The notes: a model not told the origin generated them from the letters alone. A DNA stretch of 44,024 bases from Bacillus sp. AFS059628 (GCF_002571225.1 NZ_NVEC01000011.1:1-44024); one strand, 5' to 3'; numbered from the stretch's first letter, positions 1 through 7,961 are shown. A program made the numbers and translations.

Positions 1-1
1 T

Positions 2-41
2 AAAAAACAACAATAGGTTATGTAACCTATTGTTGTTTTTT
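2..41. terminator. Bidirectional intrinsic terminator
   Basis: A 19-bp perfect inverted repeat with A-run and T-run flanks lies at the left edge. It can stop transcription arriving from outside the window on the plus strand. It can also stop minus-strand transcription from the metallophosphoesterase gene at 121-1014. Confidence 0.8.
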
Positions 42-44
42 ATT

Positions 45-83
45 CAGAGTGATGGGAACCCCTAAAGGTTTTCCATCACTCTG
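45..83. repeat. Long imperfect hairpin without T-run
   Basis: The two arms (about 45-60 and 67-83) pair over about 16 bp, with one G-U pair, one bulged base and a 6-nt loop. No T-run follows on either strand. It could be an RNA processing or stability element, or a small dispersed palindrome, lying between the metallophosphoesterase stop and the terminator at 2-41. Confidence 0.5.
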
Positions 84-120
84 ACTTTCTTTGAAAGCCC
101 TCCTACTAATCTAAAGTAGT

Positions 121-1014
121 CTAGTTACTATTTTGCTTCAATACAAATACTGAAAGTTCAGGTACACTCCAAAATCTAACAGGCATTCGGGTTGTCCCAA
201 TACCACGATTTACGTATAAATGTAACAGCTTATTCTTCCCTTCTAATTCATACATACCCTCCACATGACTTTCAGCTAGTTTTGTCGTAATTAATGGACC
301 TATAAAAGGAATTTGAACTTGTCCTCCATGACTATGTCCTGACATTTGAAAATCAACTGGGTAACGAGCTACTTTGTCTACAACATCCGGCTCATGTACT
401 AAGAGCATATTGAAATCTTGTTGCCTTACTTGTTTTAAAGTCGTGTCTATTTGCGGCTTCCCTAATAAAAAATCATCCAAACCTGATATTGTAATATATT
501 TGCCATTTTCCGCTTTAATTTTCTGCACTTCATTTACTAACACAGAGAAACCAGCTTCCTCCATATACTTTTTATAAAATAAACTACCTCCCCCGCCCCT
601 ATCATGATTCCCAAACACTGCATATTTCCCTAATGGCGCATGTATTTTCTGTAAAATACCTTTTGCCTCTTCTCTTTCGGCTTTATACGATCCAAACTTA
701 TCTATTAAATCCCCTGTAAAAACTACTATATCTGGATGTAACGCATTCATCTTCTCTACCAAATTTTCTAGTTGTTTCAATGTAAATTTTGGCCCTAAAT
801 GCACATCTGAGAATTGTAATATCTTCTTATTATTAAACTCCTTAGGAATTGTAGAAGCTTCTATCTCATTCCACGTAACTGTTACTAACTTTCGCTCTAT
901 TTCTGTCGCATAGAAATACAAACTGAGTGAAATCATTACTATACTTATGAAACTAAGTATAAATATCTTGACGCTTGATTTTTTTTGTTCTTTTTTTACA
1001 TGATGCGTATTCAT
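121..1014 (-). CDS. Membrane-anchored calcineurin-like metallophosphoesterase
   Basis: The 297-residue protein has a basic N-terminus and one transmembrane segment (about residues 15-37), followed by a calcineurin-like phosphoesterase domain. The metal-binding motifs are visible in order: SDVH, GDLID, GNHD, VHEPD and GHSHGGQ. This arrangement is that of the YkuE/YkoQ group of Bacillus, which act on phospholipid or nucleotide phosphoesters outside or at the membrane; the substrate here cannot be read from sequence. The start is supported by GAGGTG seven bases upstream of the ATG. The gene stands alone and is divergent from the formate/nitrite-type transporter. It reads toward the terminator at 2-41. 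Confidence 0.85.
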   Translation of the reverse strand: MNTHHVKKEQKKSSVKIFILSFISIVMISLSLYFYATEIERKLVTVTWNEIEASTIPKEFNNKKILQFSDVHLGPKFTLKQLENLVEKMNALHPDIVVFTGDLIDKFGSYKAEREEAKGILQKIHAPLGKYAVFGNHDRGGGGSLFYKKYMEEAGFSVLVNEVQKIKAENGKYITISGLDDFLLGKPQIDTTLKQVRQQDFNMLLVHEPDVVDKVARYPVDFQMSGHSHGGQVQIPFIGPLITTKLAESHVEGMYELEGKNKLLHLYVNRGIGTTRMPVRFWSVPELSVFVLKQNSN

Positions 1015-1062
1015 GTTCTCACCTCTAGAAGTACTTTAAAGCCTTATTGTTACATTAGTGTG

Positions 1063-1081
1063 ACAACATAAACAATGTTGT
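1063..1081. promoter_or_regulatory. Short inverted repeat in divergent intergenic region
   Basis: ACAACAT and ATGTTGT form a 7-bp palindrome with a 5-nt spacer, midway between the divergent starts of the metallophosphoesterase and the FNT channel. It could be an operator. No known consensus matches, and a short repeat like this can arise by chance. Confidence 0.25.
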
Positions 1082-1208
1082 TATATCCAATTTCACCCTA
1101 CTCACTTTGACAAATTTATACAGAAGTCATAACATGTTTTTATAATACATAGATTCTTAGAAATGTTCCTTCTATTTATTCTATCATTTTATTAAGGAGA
1201 GGTTATTC

Positions 1209-2024
1209 ATGTCTGTATTTATACCAGAAGAAATTACGGAACTTGCTGCGAATTCCGGAAGAAAAAAGGCTTATTTATCATTACTCCCTATGTTAATTCT
1301 CGGCTTTTTTGGTGGTGCTTTCATAGCATTAGGGTATTTACTCGATATTCATGTTATTGGAACAATGCCAAAGTCTTGGGGATCATTTACTAGCTTTCTA
1401 GGTGCCGCTGTATTCCCTATCGGTCTTATACTCGTTATTCTTGCAGGCGGTGAACTAGTAACTGGTAACATGATGACAGTTTCTATGGCTTGGATCCAAA
1501 AGAAAATTAATCTATTTCATTTCATACGAAATTTAATTATTGTTACGTTTAGCAACTTCATAGGTGCTGTATTCGTGGCTTATTTTTTCGGTCATATCGT
1601 CGGATTAACAGAGGGCGCTTTTTTAGCGAAAACAGTTTCTATTGCGCAAGCTAAACTTCAAGATACACCACTACAAGCCTTTATTTCTGCAATCGGATGT
1701 AATTGGCTCGTTTGTTTAGCTGTTTGGCTTAGTATGGGAAGTAAAGAATTTATCGGAAAGATTATCGGTATTTGGTTCCCAGTTATGACTTTTGTTGCGA
1801 TTGGATTTCAACACGTTGTAGCTAATATGTTTGTCATTCCAGCTGCAATTTTTGCTGGTCATTTAACTTGGATCGAATATTTTCCAAACTTCATTTTTGT
1901 TTTCTTCGGAAACTTAGTAGGAGGTATGTTATTTGTAGCATTACCTTATTTCATATCTTATAATAAAAAACTGCCTTCCAATAAAGAGCAAACCGAATTA
2001 AAGAAAAAATCTGTATCCGCTTAA
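1209..2024 (+). CDS. Formate/nitrite transporter (FNT) family channel
   Basis: The 271-residue protein is very hydrophobic with about six membrane segments, the size and pattern of the FNT family (FocA, NirC; YrhG and YwcJ in B. subtilis). These are pentameric channels for formate, nitrite or hydrosulphide. The GGELVTGNM stretch (about residues 80-88) and the GCNWLVC segment (about 160-166) fit the conserved half-helix regions of the family. AAGGAGAGG precedes the ATG at good spacing. No formate dehydrogenase or nitrite reductase gene is adjacent, so the natural substrate is not settled. A possible promoter is TTGACA at 1107-1112 with TAACAT at 1130-1135. Confidence 0.85.
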   Translation: MSVFIPEEITELAANSGRKKAYLSLLPMLILGFFGGAFIALGYLLDIHVIGTMPKSWGSFTSFLGAAVFPIGLILVILAGGELVTGNMMTVSMAWIQKKINLFHFIRNLIIVTFSNFIGAVFVAYFFGHIVGLTEGAFLAKTVSIAQAKLQDTPLQAFISAIGCNWLVCLAVWLSMGSKEFIGKIIGIWFPVMTFVAIGFQHVVANMFVIPAAIFAGHLTWIEYFPNFIFVFFGNLVGGMLFVALPYFISYNKKLPSNKEQTELKKKSVSA

Positions 2025-2082
2025 CAGTGGCTCTAAAAAGTATTACAAATTTCATTTTTTTTACGAATATATGTACGTACAC

Positions 2083-2111
2083 TTGTTCTCGAATGCTTTA
2101 TACGTTATAAT
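2083..2111 (+). promoter_or_regulatory. Sigma-A promoter of the HU-like gene
   Basis: TTGTTC at 2083-2088 and a perfect TATAAT at 2106-2111 are separated by 17 bp. The -10 box lies about 40 bp before the HU-like start, consistent with a strong constitutive promoter. Confidence 0.7.
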
Positions 2112-2151
2112 AACAACTTAAATAGCATTATTTACATATGAGGTGAAAAAC

Positions 2152-2424
2152 ATGAACAAAACAGAATTAATTAAAAACGTAGCACAAAATGCTGAGATTT
2201 CTCAAAAAGAAGCTACTGTAGTTGTACAAACTGTAGTAGAATCAATCACTAACACTTTAGCTGCTGGTGAAAAAGTACAACTTATCGGATTCGGTACATT
2301 CGAAGTTCGCGAAAGAGCTGCTCGTACAGGCCGTAACCCACAAACTGGTGAAGAAATGCAAATCGCAGCTTCTAAAGTACCTGCTTTCAAAGCTGGTAAA
2401 GAACTAAAAGAAGCTGTAAAATAA
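2152..2424 (+). CDS. HU-family DNA-binding protein
   Basis: The 90-residue protein is a full-length HU/HBsu-type nucleoid protein. It has the N-terminal helical dimerisation part, the [18 protein letters not shown] beta-arm signature (about residues 46-63) and the closing [13 protein letters not shown] helix. HU binds and bends DNA as a homodimer without sequence specificity. The ATG at 2152 is preferred over the GTG at 2143, because that GTG is part of the AGGTG ribosome binding site. It is not next to spoIVA or mtrB, so it is probably a paralogue of the main hbs gene. A strong promoter precedes it and a terminator follows. Confidence 0.93.
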   Translation: MNKTELIKNVAQNAEISQKEATVVVQTVVESITNTLAAGEKVQLIGFGTFEVRERAARTGRNPQTGEEMQIAASKVPAFKAGKELKEAVK

Positions 2425-2426
2425 TG

Positions 2427-2464
2427 AAAAATAGCCTTCTCGTTTAAGAGAGGGCTATTTTTTT
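2427..2464. terminator. Terminator shared by HU-like and acetyltransferase genes
   Basis: AAAATAGCC pairs with GGGCTATTTT around an A/G-rich centre, with T-rich ends on both strands. The right arm overlaps the last codons of the convergent acetyltransferase gene, which ends at 2444. Confidence 0.8.
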
Positions 2465-2923
2465 CATTACATAATTAATAAAAATCTGACCGTTATGCTG
2501 TTTCTTTTGTTCCTTTATGCAAATAAAACCTTTCCTTTCAAAGAAAGATTTTGCTGTAATACTCGCTTCTGTATATATTTCCCTATGCCCCAAGTTCACT
2601 GCTTCTTTTTCTAACTTCTGTAGTATGTATGAAGCTATCCTTTTCCCTTGATACTCTTTATGTGTAAATAAACGATCTACGTAATGATCATTATTATAAT
2701 CGCCAAATCCCACTATCACACCGTTATGATCCGCTACATAACTAATATTCTTTTCTAAAGAATGTAACCAACTTTCTCTATCTAGTCGCTCTGGTGCCCA
2801 TGCCTGTAGCTGTAATACGTTATAATCTTTTGCATTAATTGTATGAACTGTTTCATAGAACAACTGTAATACTTGTTCTAAATCCTCTTTATGGAATGTT
2901 CTAATGATCGCACCTTTTAACAT
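2444..2923 (-). CDS. GNAT-family N-acetyltransferase
   Basis: The 159-residue protein has the GNAT fold: an N-terminal IRTFHKEDLEQVLQLF helix region, a central VDRLFTHKEYQGKRIASYIL acetyl-CoA-binding motif A (about residues 84-103), and the C-terminal SFFERKGF motif typical of the family. It resembles E. coli YafP-type acetyltransferases. Members transfer an acetyl group from acetyl-CoA to small amines, antibiotics or protein N-termini; the acceptor is unknown here. AAGGAGG precedes the ATG. The gene is monocistronic and its 3' end lies inside the convergent terminator. Confidence 0.8.
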   Translation of the reverse strand: MLKGAIIRTFHKEDLEQVLQLFYETVHTINAKDYNVLQLQAWAPERLDRESWLHSLEKNISYVADHNGVIVGFGDYNNDHYVDRLFTHKEYQGKRIASYILQKLEKEAVNLGHREIYTEASITAKSFFERKGFICIKEQKKQHNGQIFINYVMKKIALS

Positions 2924-3013
2924 ATATGAACCTCCTTACTACACTATCATTTAACTTGTCTACCATCTAGTATTCAATATTTCTTCTTTATTATATCTTT
3001 TTTCTTTCTATAT

Positions 3014-3053
3014 AGACAAAAACAATACTTATTTCAAAGTATTGTTTTTGTCT
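3014..3053. terminator. Terminator downstream of copA
   Basis: AGACAAAAACAATACT pairs with AGTATTGTTTTTGTCT across an 8-nt loop, giving a 16-bp perfect stem. It lies 30 bp past the copA stop on the minus strand. Confidence 0.8.
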
Positions 3054-3082
3054 AAAAGCCTATGCAATTACTCTATAGATTT

Positions 3083-5503
3083 TTATTTTTTTAATTTCAC
3101 TCTTTGCAATCGTAATGCATTTAATACGACCGATACAGAACTAAATGCCATAGCCGCCCCTGCAACCCAAGGCGCTAAGAAACCGAACGCTGCAATCGGG
3201 ATGCCTAAGCCGTTATAAGCTAGTGCCCAGAATAAATTTTGCTTAATATTTCTTATCGTCATCTTACTCATAAAGATTGCATCAGCAATACTATTTAAAT
3301 CACCACGGATTAACGTAATGTCTGCCGCTTCCATCGCTACATCCGTACCTGTTCCAATTGCCATACCGATATCCGCCGTAGCAAGAGCAGGAGCATCATT
3401 TATTCCATCTCCAACCATTGCTACTTTCTTACCTTGTGCTTGGAGTTTTTTCACTTCTTCTGCTTTTCCTTCTGGTAATACTTCTGCAATTACGTGATCA
3501 ATACCAACTTGCCCCGCAATTGCCTGAGCAGTTTGTGTATTATCTCCTGTAATCATAACAACGTCTAGACCCATTTTCTTAAGTCTTGCGATAGCTGCTT
3601 TTGAAGTATCTTTTACAGTATCTGCAACGGCCACTATACCAGCATATTCTTTATTGATCGCAATAAGCATCGCTGTTTTTCCTTCTCGTTCTAGCGCTTC
3701 CATCGATTTAGAAACTTCTTCAATATTAATATCGAATTTCTTCATTAATCGACGTGTACCAATTAATAATTGTTTCCCTTCTACAACGGATTCGATACCG
3801 AATCCCGGAATCGCTTCAAACGTTTCTGAGCTTGGGATATCAATTTTCTTTTCTTTAATTCCTTCTACAATTGCTTCTGCAAGTGGGTGTTCAGAATTTT
3901 TTTCTGCCGCACCTACTAAACGTAGTATCTCTGCTTCATGGAATCCATCTGCTACCATTACATCTGTTAACACCGGTTTCCCATTTGTCACAGTACCTGT
4001 TTTATCTAGAATAACTGTATCTAATCGATGCGTTGCTTCTAAATGCTCTCCACCTTTAAATAAAATGCCATACTCAGCCGACCTTCCTGATCCCGCCATA
4101 ATAGACGTAGGTGTTGCAAGACCTAATGCACACGGACAAGCAATAACAAGTACGGCTATCATTTTCTCAAGTGCTCCGCCAAAATCACCTGGTGTAACAA
4201 ATATCATCCACACTGCAAATGTGATAATAGCAATCACAACTACAACAGGTACGAAAATACCTGAAATTTGATCTGCTACCCTTTGAATAGGAGCTTTTGA
4301 ACCTTGAGCCTCTTCTACTACTTTAATAATTTGAGCTAATGCAGTATCTCTTCCTACCTTAGTTGCTTTCACTTTCAAAAATCCATTTTTATTCATTGTA
4401 GAACCGATTACTACATCCCCAATTGTTTTATCAACTGGAATGCTTTCACCTGTTAACATCGATTCATCTATTGCTGACTTTCCTTCTACAATTTCCCCAT
4501 CTACCGGAATTTTTTCACCAGGCTTTACATAAACGATATCACCAGCTACTACTTCTTCAATTAATATTTTCATTTCTGTTCCATCTCGCACAACTGTAGC
4601 TGTCTTTGCTTGTAAACCCATCAACTTTTTAATTGCTTCTGATGAACGTCCCTTTGCTTTCGCTTCAAATAATTTACCTAAAATAATTAGTGTAATAAGT
4701 ACTGCACTCGTTTCAAAATACAAGTCTGTCATATGTTCCGAAGAACCAATCGACCTAATACTTAAATACACACTGTAGAAATATGCCGCAGACGTTCCAA
4801 GTGCCACGAGAACATCCATATTGGCGCTTTTATTACGTAACGCTTTATAAGCCCCAACATAAAACTGTCCACCAATGATAAATTGAACTGGCGTTGCAAG
4901 AGCTAGCTGCACCCAAGGGTTCATAAGCACATCAGGTAAATAAATAAACGATGTAAATGAGAAATGACTTACCATTGCCCACAATAACGGGAATGATAAA
5001 ATAAACGAAATGATAAATTTCTTTTTCTGTCGCTCAATTTCCTGTAAGCGATGATCAGTTGATCCATCCTGCTCATCTGATTTCACTTCTAATTTATATC
5101 CTAATTTCGTAATCGCACTCTTCATTTCAGTTACATTAATTTCATCAGGATTAAAATCTACTGTAGCCGATTCCAAAGCGAAATTTACTGTCGCTCCGTT
5201 CACACCTTCTAACTTATTTAAACGCTTTTCTACTCTATTCGCACATGCTGCGCATGTCATCCCTGAAACAGTAAACTCAGCCTTATCACTTACAATTCCA
5301 TATCCTAACGATTCAACTTTTTCCTTAAATTGTTGCGGATTTGTTTTTTGAGGATCATACATTATTTTTGTTTTTTCAAGTGCAAAATTTACATTTGCAT
5401 CATGAACACCTTCTACTTTTTTCAAGCCTTTTTCAATTCTATTCGCACATGCGGCACATGTCATTCCTGATATTTGAAGATTGACCTCTTTCTGTTCATT
5501 CAT
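3083..5503 (-). CDS. copA: Copper-exporting P1B-type ATPase CopA
   Basis: The 806-residue membrane pump moves Cu(I) out of the cytoplasm using ATP. Two N-terminal heavy-metal-binding domains each carry GMTCAAC (Cys16/Cys19 and Cys84/Cys87). Membrane segments follow, then the TGES actuator motif, the IACPCALG metal site in the membrane, the DKTGT phosphorylation site, SEHPLA and [10 protein letters not shown]. Length and order match B. subtilis CopA. The ATG at 5503 is chosen over the in-frame GTG at 5512, because that GTG lies inside the AGAGGTG ribosome binding site. It follows csoR and copZ on the same strand but is separated from copZ by a terminator and a CsoR-like box, so it may be transcribed partly on its own. 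Confidence 0.96.
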   Translation of the reverse strand: MNEQKEVNLQISGMTCAACANRIEKGLKKVEGVHDANVNFALEKTKIMYDPQKTNPQQFKEKVESLGYGIVSDKAEFTVSGMTCAACANRVEKRLNKLEGVNGATVNFALESATVDFNPDEINVTEMKSAITKLGYKLEVKSDEQDGSTDHRLQEIERQKKKFIISFILSFPLLWAMVSHFSFTSFIYLPDVLMNPWVQLALATPVQFIIGGQFYVGAYKALRNKSANMDVLVALGTSAAYFYSVYLSIRSIGSSEHMTDLYFETSAVLITLIILGKLFEAKAKGRSSEAIKKLMGLQAKTATVVRDGTEMKILIEEVVAGDIVYVKPGEKIPVDGEIVEGKSAIDESMLTGESIPVDKTIGDVVIGSTMNKNGFLKVKATKVGRDTALAQIIKVVEEAQGSKAPIQRVADQISGIFVPVVVVIAIITFAVWMIFVTPGDFGGALEKMIAVLVIACPCALGLATPTSIMAGSGRSAEYGILFKGGEHLEATHRLDTVILDKTGTVTNGKPVLTDVMVADGFHEAEILRLVGAAEKNSEHPLAEAIVEGIKEKKIDIPSSETFEAIPGFGIESVVEGKQLLIGTRRLMKKFDINIEEVSKSMEALEREGKTAMLIAINKEYAGIVAVADTVKDTSKAAIARLKKMGLDVVMITGDNTQTAQAIAGQVGIDHVIAEVLPEGKAEEVKKLQAQGKKVAMVGDGINDAPALATADIGMAIGTGTDVAMEAADITLIRGDLNSIADAIFMSKMTIRNIKQNLFWALAYNGLGIPIAAFGFLAPWVAGAAMAFSSVSVVLNALRLQRVKLKK

Positions 5504-5514
5504 GTCTCTCACCT

Positions 5515-5536
5515 CTATATACCCTTATGAGGTATA
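5515..5536 (-). promoter_or_regulatory. CsoR-like operator before copA
   Basis: TATACC and GGTATA half-sites at 5518-5523 and 5531-5536 flank a CTTATGA centre. The site resembles, less closely than the copZ site, the CsoR box of B. subtilis. It sits just upstream of the copA ribosome binding site. I could not find a convincing -35/-10 pair around it. Confidence 0.45.
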
Positions 5537-5546
5537 ATTATTAGCA

Positions 5547-5582
5547 AAATAAATCGTACTTCCTATAAAGTACGATTTATTT
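5547..5582 (-). terminator. Terminator between copZ and copA
   Basis: AAATAAATCGTACTT and AAGTACGATTTATTT form a 15-bp perfect stem with a 6-nt loop and a T-rich tail on the minus strand. It would stop most copZ transcripts before copA, lowering pump relative to chaperone expression. Confidence 0.75.
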
Positions 5583-5598
5583 CCATATTTAAAAATAA

Positions 5599-5805
5599 TT
5601 ATTGAACATCGTATCCTTGATCTTCAATTACAGCAACGATATCTTTTAACGTTACAACTGATGAGTCGATAGTAACTTCAACAGTTCCTTCTGCTAATTG
5701 AACTTTCACTTGTTCAACACCGCTTAGCTCTTTCACACTGCTTTCGATAGCATTTACACAATGTCCACAAGACATACCTTCAACTTTTAATGTTAACTGT
5801 TCCAT
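5599..5805 (-). CDS. copZ: Copper chaperone CopZ
   Basis: The 68-residue protein is a single heavy-metal-associated domain with the MSCGHC site (Cys13, Cys16). It ends with the IEDQGYDV segment usual in CopZ. It binds Cu(I) in the cytosol and passes it to the N-terminal domains of CopA. GAGGAGG precedes the ATG. It lies between csoR and copA, as in B. subtilis. Its own promoter is overlapped by the best CsoR box in the window, which fits copper-induced derepression. Confidence 0.95.
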   Translation of the reverse strand: MEQLTLKVEGMSCGHCVNAIESSVKELSGVEQVKVQLAEGTVEVTIDSSVVTLKDIVAVIEDQGYDVQ

Positions 5806-5851
5806 TTAAAATCCTCCTCTTGTTTCTTCATTGTTTCTTAATCACAATTAC

Positions 5852-5880
5852 ATCTTACCATACCCCCCTAAGGTAATCAA
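5852..5880 (-). promoter_or_regulatory. copZ promoter with CsoR operator in the spacer
   Basis: On the minus strand TTGATT (5875-5880) and TAAGAT (5852-5857) form a sigma-A promoter with a 17-bp spacer. The spacer is almost entirely TACCTTAGGGGGGTATGGTA (5856-5875), a very close match to the GC-tract CsoR operator known from B. subtilis copZA. Bound CsoR would block RNA polymerase until Cu(I) is present. Confidence 0.8.
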
Positions 5881-5978
5881 TGGTTTTGTATCATGATTTT
5901 TCAATTATTTTCTAAAAGTTTATTTTACATACACTTTTTCACATCAATACCCCGAAACCTTATATGAAAGTAAACAAA

Positions 5979-6009
5979 AAAACAAGCCAGTTACATACTA
6001 GCTTGTTTT
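5979..6009 (-). terminator. Terminator at the end of csoR
   Basis: AAACAAGC and GCTTGTTT pair across a 13-nt loop, with a T-run on the minus strand. The stem overlaps the csoR stop codon, separating csoR from copZ. Confidence 0.7.
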
Positions 6010-6310
6010 ACGCTTTTGAAAAACGTTCAAATACAGTCATTAATTCTTCAATCGCTTCGTCACCATTGCCATCTTTAATAGCGCCTGAAACACAATGACT
6101 TGTATGGTTTTTTAATACACCCATTCCTACTTTTTTCATCGCTGCATTAATCGCTGAAATTTGCACTAAAATATCCACACAATAGCGATCATTTTCAATC
6201 ATATTTTGAATACCGCGGACCTGTCCTTCAATTCTCTTTAATCTATTTATAATTTGTTCTTTTTCTTTTTCTGATCTATGTGTTACCGCTTCATGCTCTT
6301 TATGACCCAT
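6008..6310 (-). CDS. csoR: Copper-sensing repressor CsoR
   Basis: The 100-residue protein is an all-helical CsoR/RcnR-family repressor. It has the signature RLKRIEGQVRGIQNMIE (about residues 23-39) and the Cu(I) ligands Cys44, His69 and Cys73, equivalent to Cys45-His70-Cys74 of B. subtilis CsoR. Apo-CsoR tetramers bind pseudo-palindromic G-rich operators and leave DNA when they bind Cu(I). Such sites lie before csoR, copZ and copA here. AAGAAGGTG precedes the ATG. Confidence 0.95.
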   Translation of the reverse strand: MGHKEHEAVTHRSEKEKEQIINRLKRIEGQVRGIQNMIENDRYCVDILVQISAINAAMKKVGMGVLKNHTSHCVSGAIKDGNGDEAIEELMTVFERFSKA

Positions 6311-6393
6311 ATTATCACCTTCTTAAAGTTTCTCTTCATCCAATAAAACAATTGCTTTTACGAGTATACCAATTATAGCATTAATTATCTATG

Positions 6394-6413
6394 TATGATA
6401 CCCCATATGAGTA
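6394..6413 (-). promoter_or_regulatory. CsoR-like operator before csoR
   Basis: On the minus strand TACTCATATGGGGTATCATA matches the copZ-type CsoR box at about 13 of 20 positions, including the GGGGTAT core. It covers the -35 region of a TATAAT-containing promoter (6372-6377), which suggests csoR autoregulation. Confidence 0.5.
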
Positions 6414-6467
6414 TATTTCCGCTCTAAGCTTATTCTTAACAATTTATTAGCTTCTCAGTCTCAATTT

Positions 6468-6575
6468 TCATGATACCCTTTCCTTTTTCAAAAAAACATT
6501 ACATTCTCCATCAGAACTTAATAAAGTAAAATGTTTAATCACTTTTGTGCTATGTTCTTCAACTAAAGCCTCCAT
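6468..6575 (-). CDS. Possible 35-residue ORF (weak)
   Basis: An ATG at 6575 opens a 35-codon frame with a polar, protein-like composition (MEALVEEHSTKVIKHF...). The only ribosome binding site is a poor AGGGA, and the frame stays open upstream through the metQ terminator, which argues against it. I recognise no family. Confidence 0.2.
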   Translation of the reverse strand: MEALVEEHSTKVIKHFTLLSSDGECNVFLKKERVS

Positions 6576-6614
6576 TAATGTACATTCCCTAACAATTTCT
6601 CGTTGCAAATATAA

Positions 6615-6636
6615 AAGGGCTACCTTAGTAGCCCTT
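6615..6636 (-). terminator. metQ terminator
   Basis: AAGGGCTA and TAGCCCTT form an 8-bp stem with a 6-nt loop, followed by a short T-rich run on the minus strand. It lies about 70 bp past the metQ stop. Confidence 0.65.
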
Positions 6637-6707
6637 AATAAAATAATTAATTTTCATCAGTTATAAAATACGTAGTTGTAAAGAGTACAATTCCTTAGTT
6701 TTCAAAA

Positions 6708-7514
6708 TTATTCTTTTACAGGAATAACTGCACCGTTATATTCCTTATTAATAAAATCTTCAATTTCTTTCGAATGCAATACTTCTACAAGTGCTTTAAT
6801 TTCTTTCTTATCTTTGTCACCTTTACGAACTGCAACTACGTTTACATATGGAGAATCCTTACCTTCAAGCGCAATTGCATCTTTTCTTGGATTTAACTTT
6901 GCATCAATTGCATAGTTAGCATTAATTAAAATAGCATCACCTTCTTTATTTTTATACATTTGTGTTAATAAACCAGGCTCGATGTCTGTTTTGAATTTCA
7001 AATTTTTCGGATTATCTGCAATATCTTTTACGGTTGCTTTTACAGGATCTATACCATCTTTAATTTTTAAAATACCTTCTTTTTGTAAAATTGCTAAACC
7101 ACGTCCATGATCAGTAATTGCATTACTCATAATAATTGTTGCACCATCTGGAAGCTCTTTTAGATTTTTATATTTTTGAGAATATAAACCGATTGGTTCA
7201 ATATGTATTTTTCCAGCTACTTCAAAATCATATTTTTTGTCTTTCATTTCTTTCTCTAAGTACGGGATACCTTGGAAATAGTTTGCATCTAATTCTTTAT
7301 TCGCCAATGATTTATTTGGTAATACGTAGTCTTGGAATTTTTTAATTTCTAGTTCTACACCTTTTTTCTCAAGTAATGGTTTTGCTTTTTCCAAAATAAC
7401 TGCATGAGGTACATTAGAAGCACCAACAACAAGCTTATCTTCACTTTTTCCTCCACAAGCAGCTAAACCAAAAATTGTCGTTGTAATAAGTCCTGATAGT
7501 AATAGTTTTTTCAT
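6708..7514 (-). CDS. metQ: Methionine-binding lipoprotein of an ABC importer (MetQ/NlpA family)
   Basis: The 268-residue lipoprotein has a signal peptide ending in the lipobox LAAC (Cys20) and a NlpA-type fold. It begins LVVGASNVPHAVILE and includes the FQDYVLPN and DANYFQG segments typical of MetQ. It binds D/L-methionine outside the membrane and feeds it to a MetNP permease. No metN (ATPase) or metP (permease) gene is adjacent, so it must use one encoded elsewhere. The SAM-I riboswitch upstream fits control by methionine status. AAGAAGGGTG precedes the ATG, inside a small overlapping ORF. Confidence 0.9.
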   Translation of the reverse strand: MKKLLLSGLITTTIFGLAACGGKSEDKLVVGASNVPHAVILEKAKPLLEKKGVELEIKKFQDYVLPNKSLANKELDANYFQGIPYLEKEMKDKKYDFEVAGKIHIEPIGLYSQKYKNLKELPDGATIIMSNAITDHGRGLAILQKEGILKIKDGIDPVKATVKDIADNPKNLKFKTDIEPGLLTQMYKNKEGDAILINANYAIDAKLNPRKDAIALEGKDSPYVNVVAVRKGDKDKKEIKALVEVLHSKEIEDFINKEYNGAVIPVKE

Positions 7515-7632
7515 GTTGTAAACACCCTTCTTCTTTTATGTATTTATTTATTAATTCACGCTGTAACAAATCAATAATCCATTTTATTAGAACAACACTA
7601 GGACATGCACAAATTGGTTCATTGATTTTCAC
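7441..7632 (-). CDS. Possible small ORF in the metQ leader
   Basis: A GTG at 7632 follows a strong AGGAGGA (7641-7646) at 8-nt spacing. It opens a 63-codon frame that runs 74 bases into metQ in another frame. The first 40 residues look protein-like, with a CACP pair of cysteines and the amphipathic stretch IKWIIDLLQRELINKYIKEE. It lies after the riboswitch terminator, so it would be made only when methionine is scarce. It could be a coupling peptide, the remnant of a lost gene, or chance. I recognise no family. Confidence 0.35.
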   Translation of the reverse strand: MKINEPICACPSVVLIKWIIDLLQRELINKYIKEEGCLQHEKTITIRTYYNDNFWFSCLWRKK

Positions 7633-7718
7633 ATCGTTATTCCTCCTGCACACGGACTGTATAAATCTCTCTATTTTCCCTCAGAATAGTCTTTACTCAC
7701 AGTCGAGAACAATAAAAA

Positions 7719-7752
7719 AACCTTTCTGCCCTTAGAATGAGCAGAAAGGTTT
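7719..7752 (-). terminator. Expression-platform terminator of the SAM riboswitch
   Basis: AACCTTTCTGC and GCAGAAAGGTT form an 11-bp stem, followed on the minus strand by seven T residues. It lies just after the SAM-I aptamer and would stop the metQ transcript when SAM is bound. Confidence 0.85.
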
Positions 7753-7779
7753 GTATGCATATATCGATACTATCCCTTT

Positions 7780-7890
7780 CTCTCATCTCTCAAAGCATTT
7801 GCTTTGCAGGAATTAGCACCATTTCAATGTAAAAATTGATGGTTGCTGGGTTTCACAGGGCACAGTCCCTCCACCTCTCTGGATAAGAGA
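7780..7890 (-). ncRNA. SAM-I (S-box) riboswitch aptamer
   Basis: The minus strand carries the conserved S-box elements in order: CTTATCCAGAGAGGTGGAGG, then a GTGAAACCCAGCAACC block, GGTGCTAATTCCTGCA, and the closing GAGATGAGAG that pairs with the 5' CTCTTATC to make P1. It senses S-adenosylmethionine. With the terminator at 7719-7752 it controls metQ by transcription attenuation. Confidence 0.95.
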
Positions 7891-7932
7891 AATCAGATTT
7901 AATTTTCATCTGATTCAAAATCTATTAAATTA

Positions 7933-7961
7933 TCTATATTTTATGAATTGAATTTTATCAA
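7933..7961 (-). promoter_or_regulatory. Promoter of the SAM riboswitch-metQ transcript
   Basis: Minus-strand TTGATA (7956-7961) and TATAGA (7933-7938) are spaced by 17 bp and lie about 40 bp before the aptamer. An 8-bp hairpin (AATCAGAT/ATCTGATT, 7891-7915) sits between promoter and aptamer. Confidence 0.55.

Larger units (their letters stand above)
6311..6707. other. Intergenic region csoR-metQ, with csoR promoter
   Basis: This stretch of about 400 bases holds the likely csoR control region (a minus-strand TATAAT at 6372-6377 and a CsoR-like box at 6394-6413), one weak 35-codon reading frame (6468-6575) and the metQ terminator (6615-6636). I see nothing else that I can support. Confidence 0.6.

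Noticed and set aside
1107-1146. TTGACA and TATAAT upstream of the FNT gene as one promoter
   Set aside because: The spacing between these two boxes is 28 bp, too long; TAACAT at 1130 fits better but is weak.
2202-2390. Minus-strand frame over the HU-like gene
   Set aside because: Antisense shadow of a clear HU gene with no start signal.
3654-4271. A 205-codon plus-strand frame inside copA
   Set aside because: It is antisense to a perfect CopA and reads Ser/Ile-rich like a shadow frame; no ribosome binding site.
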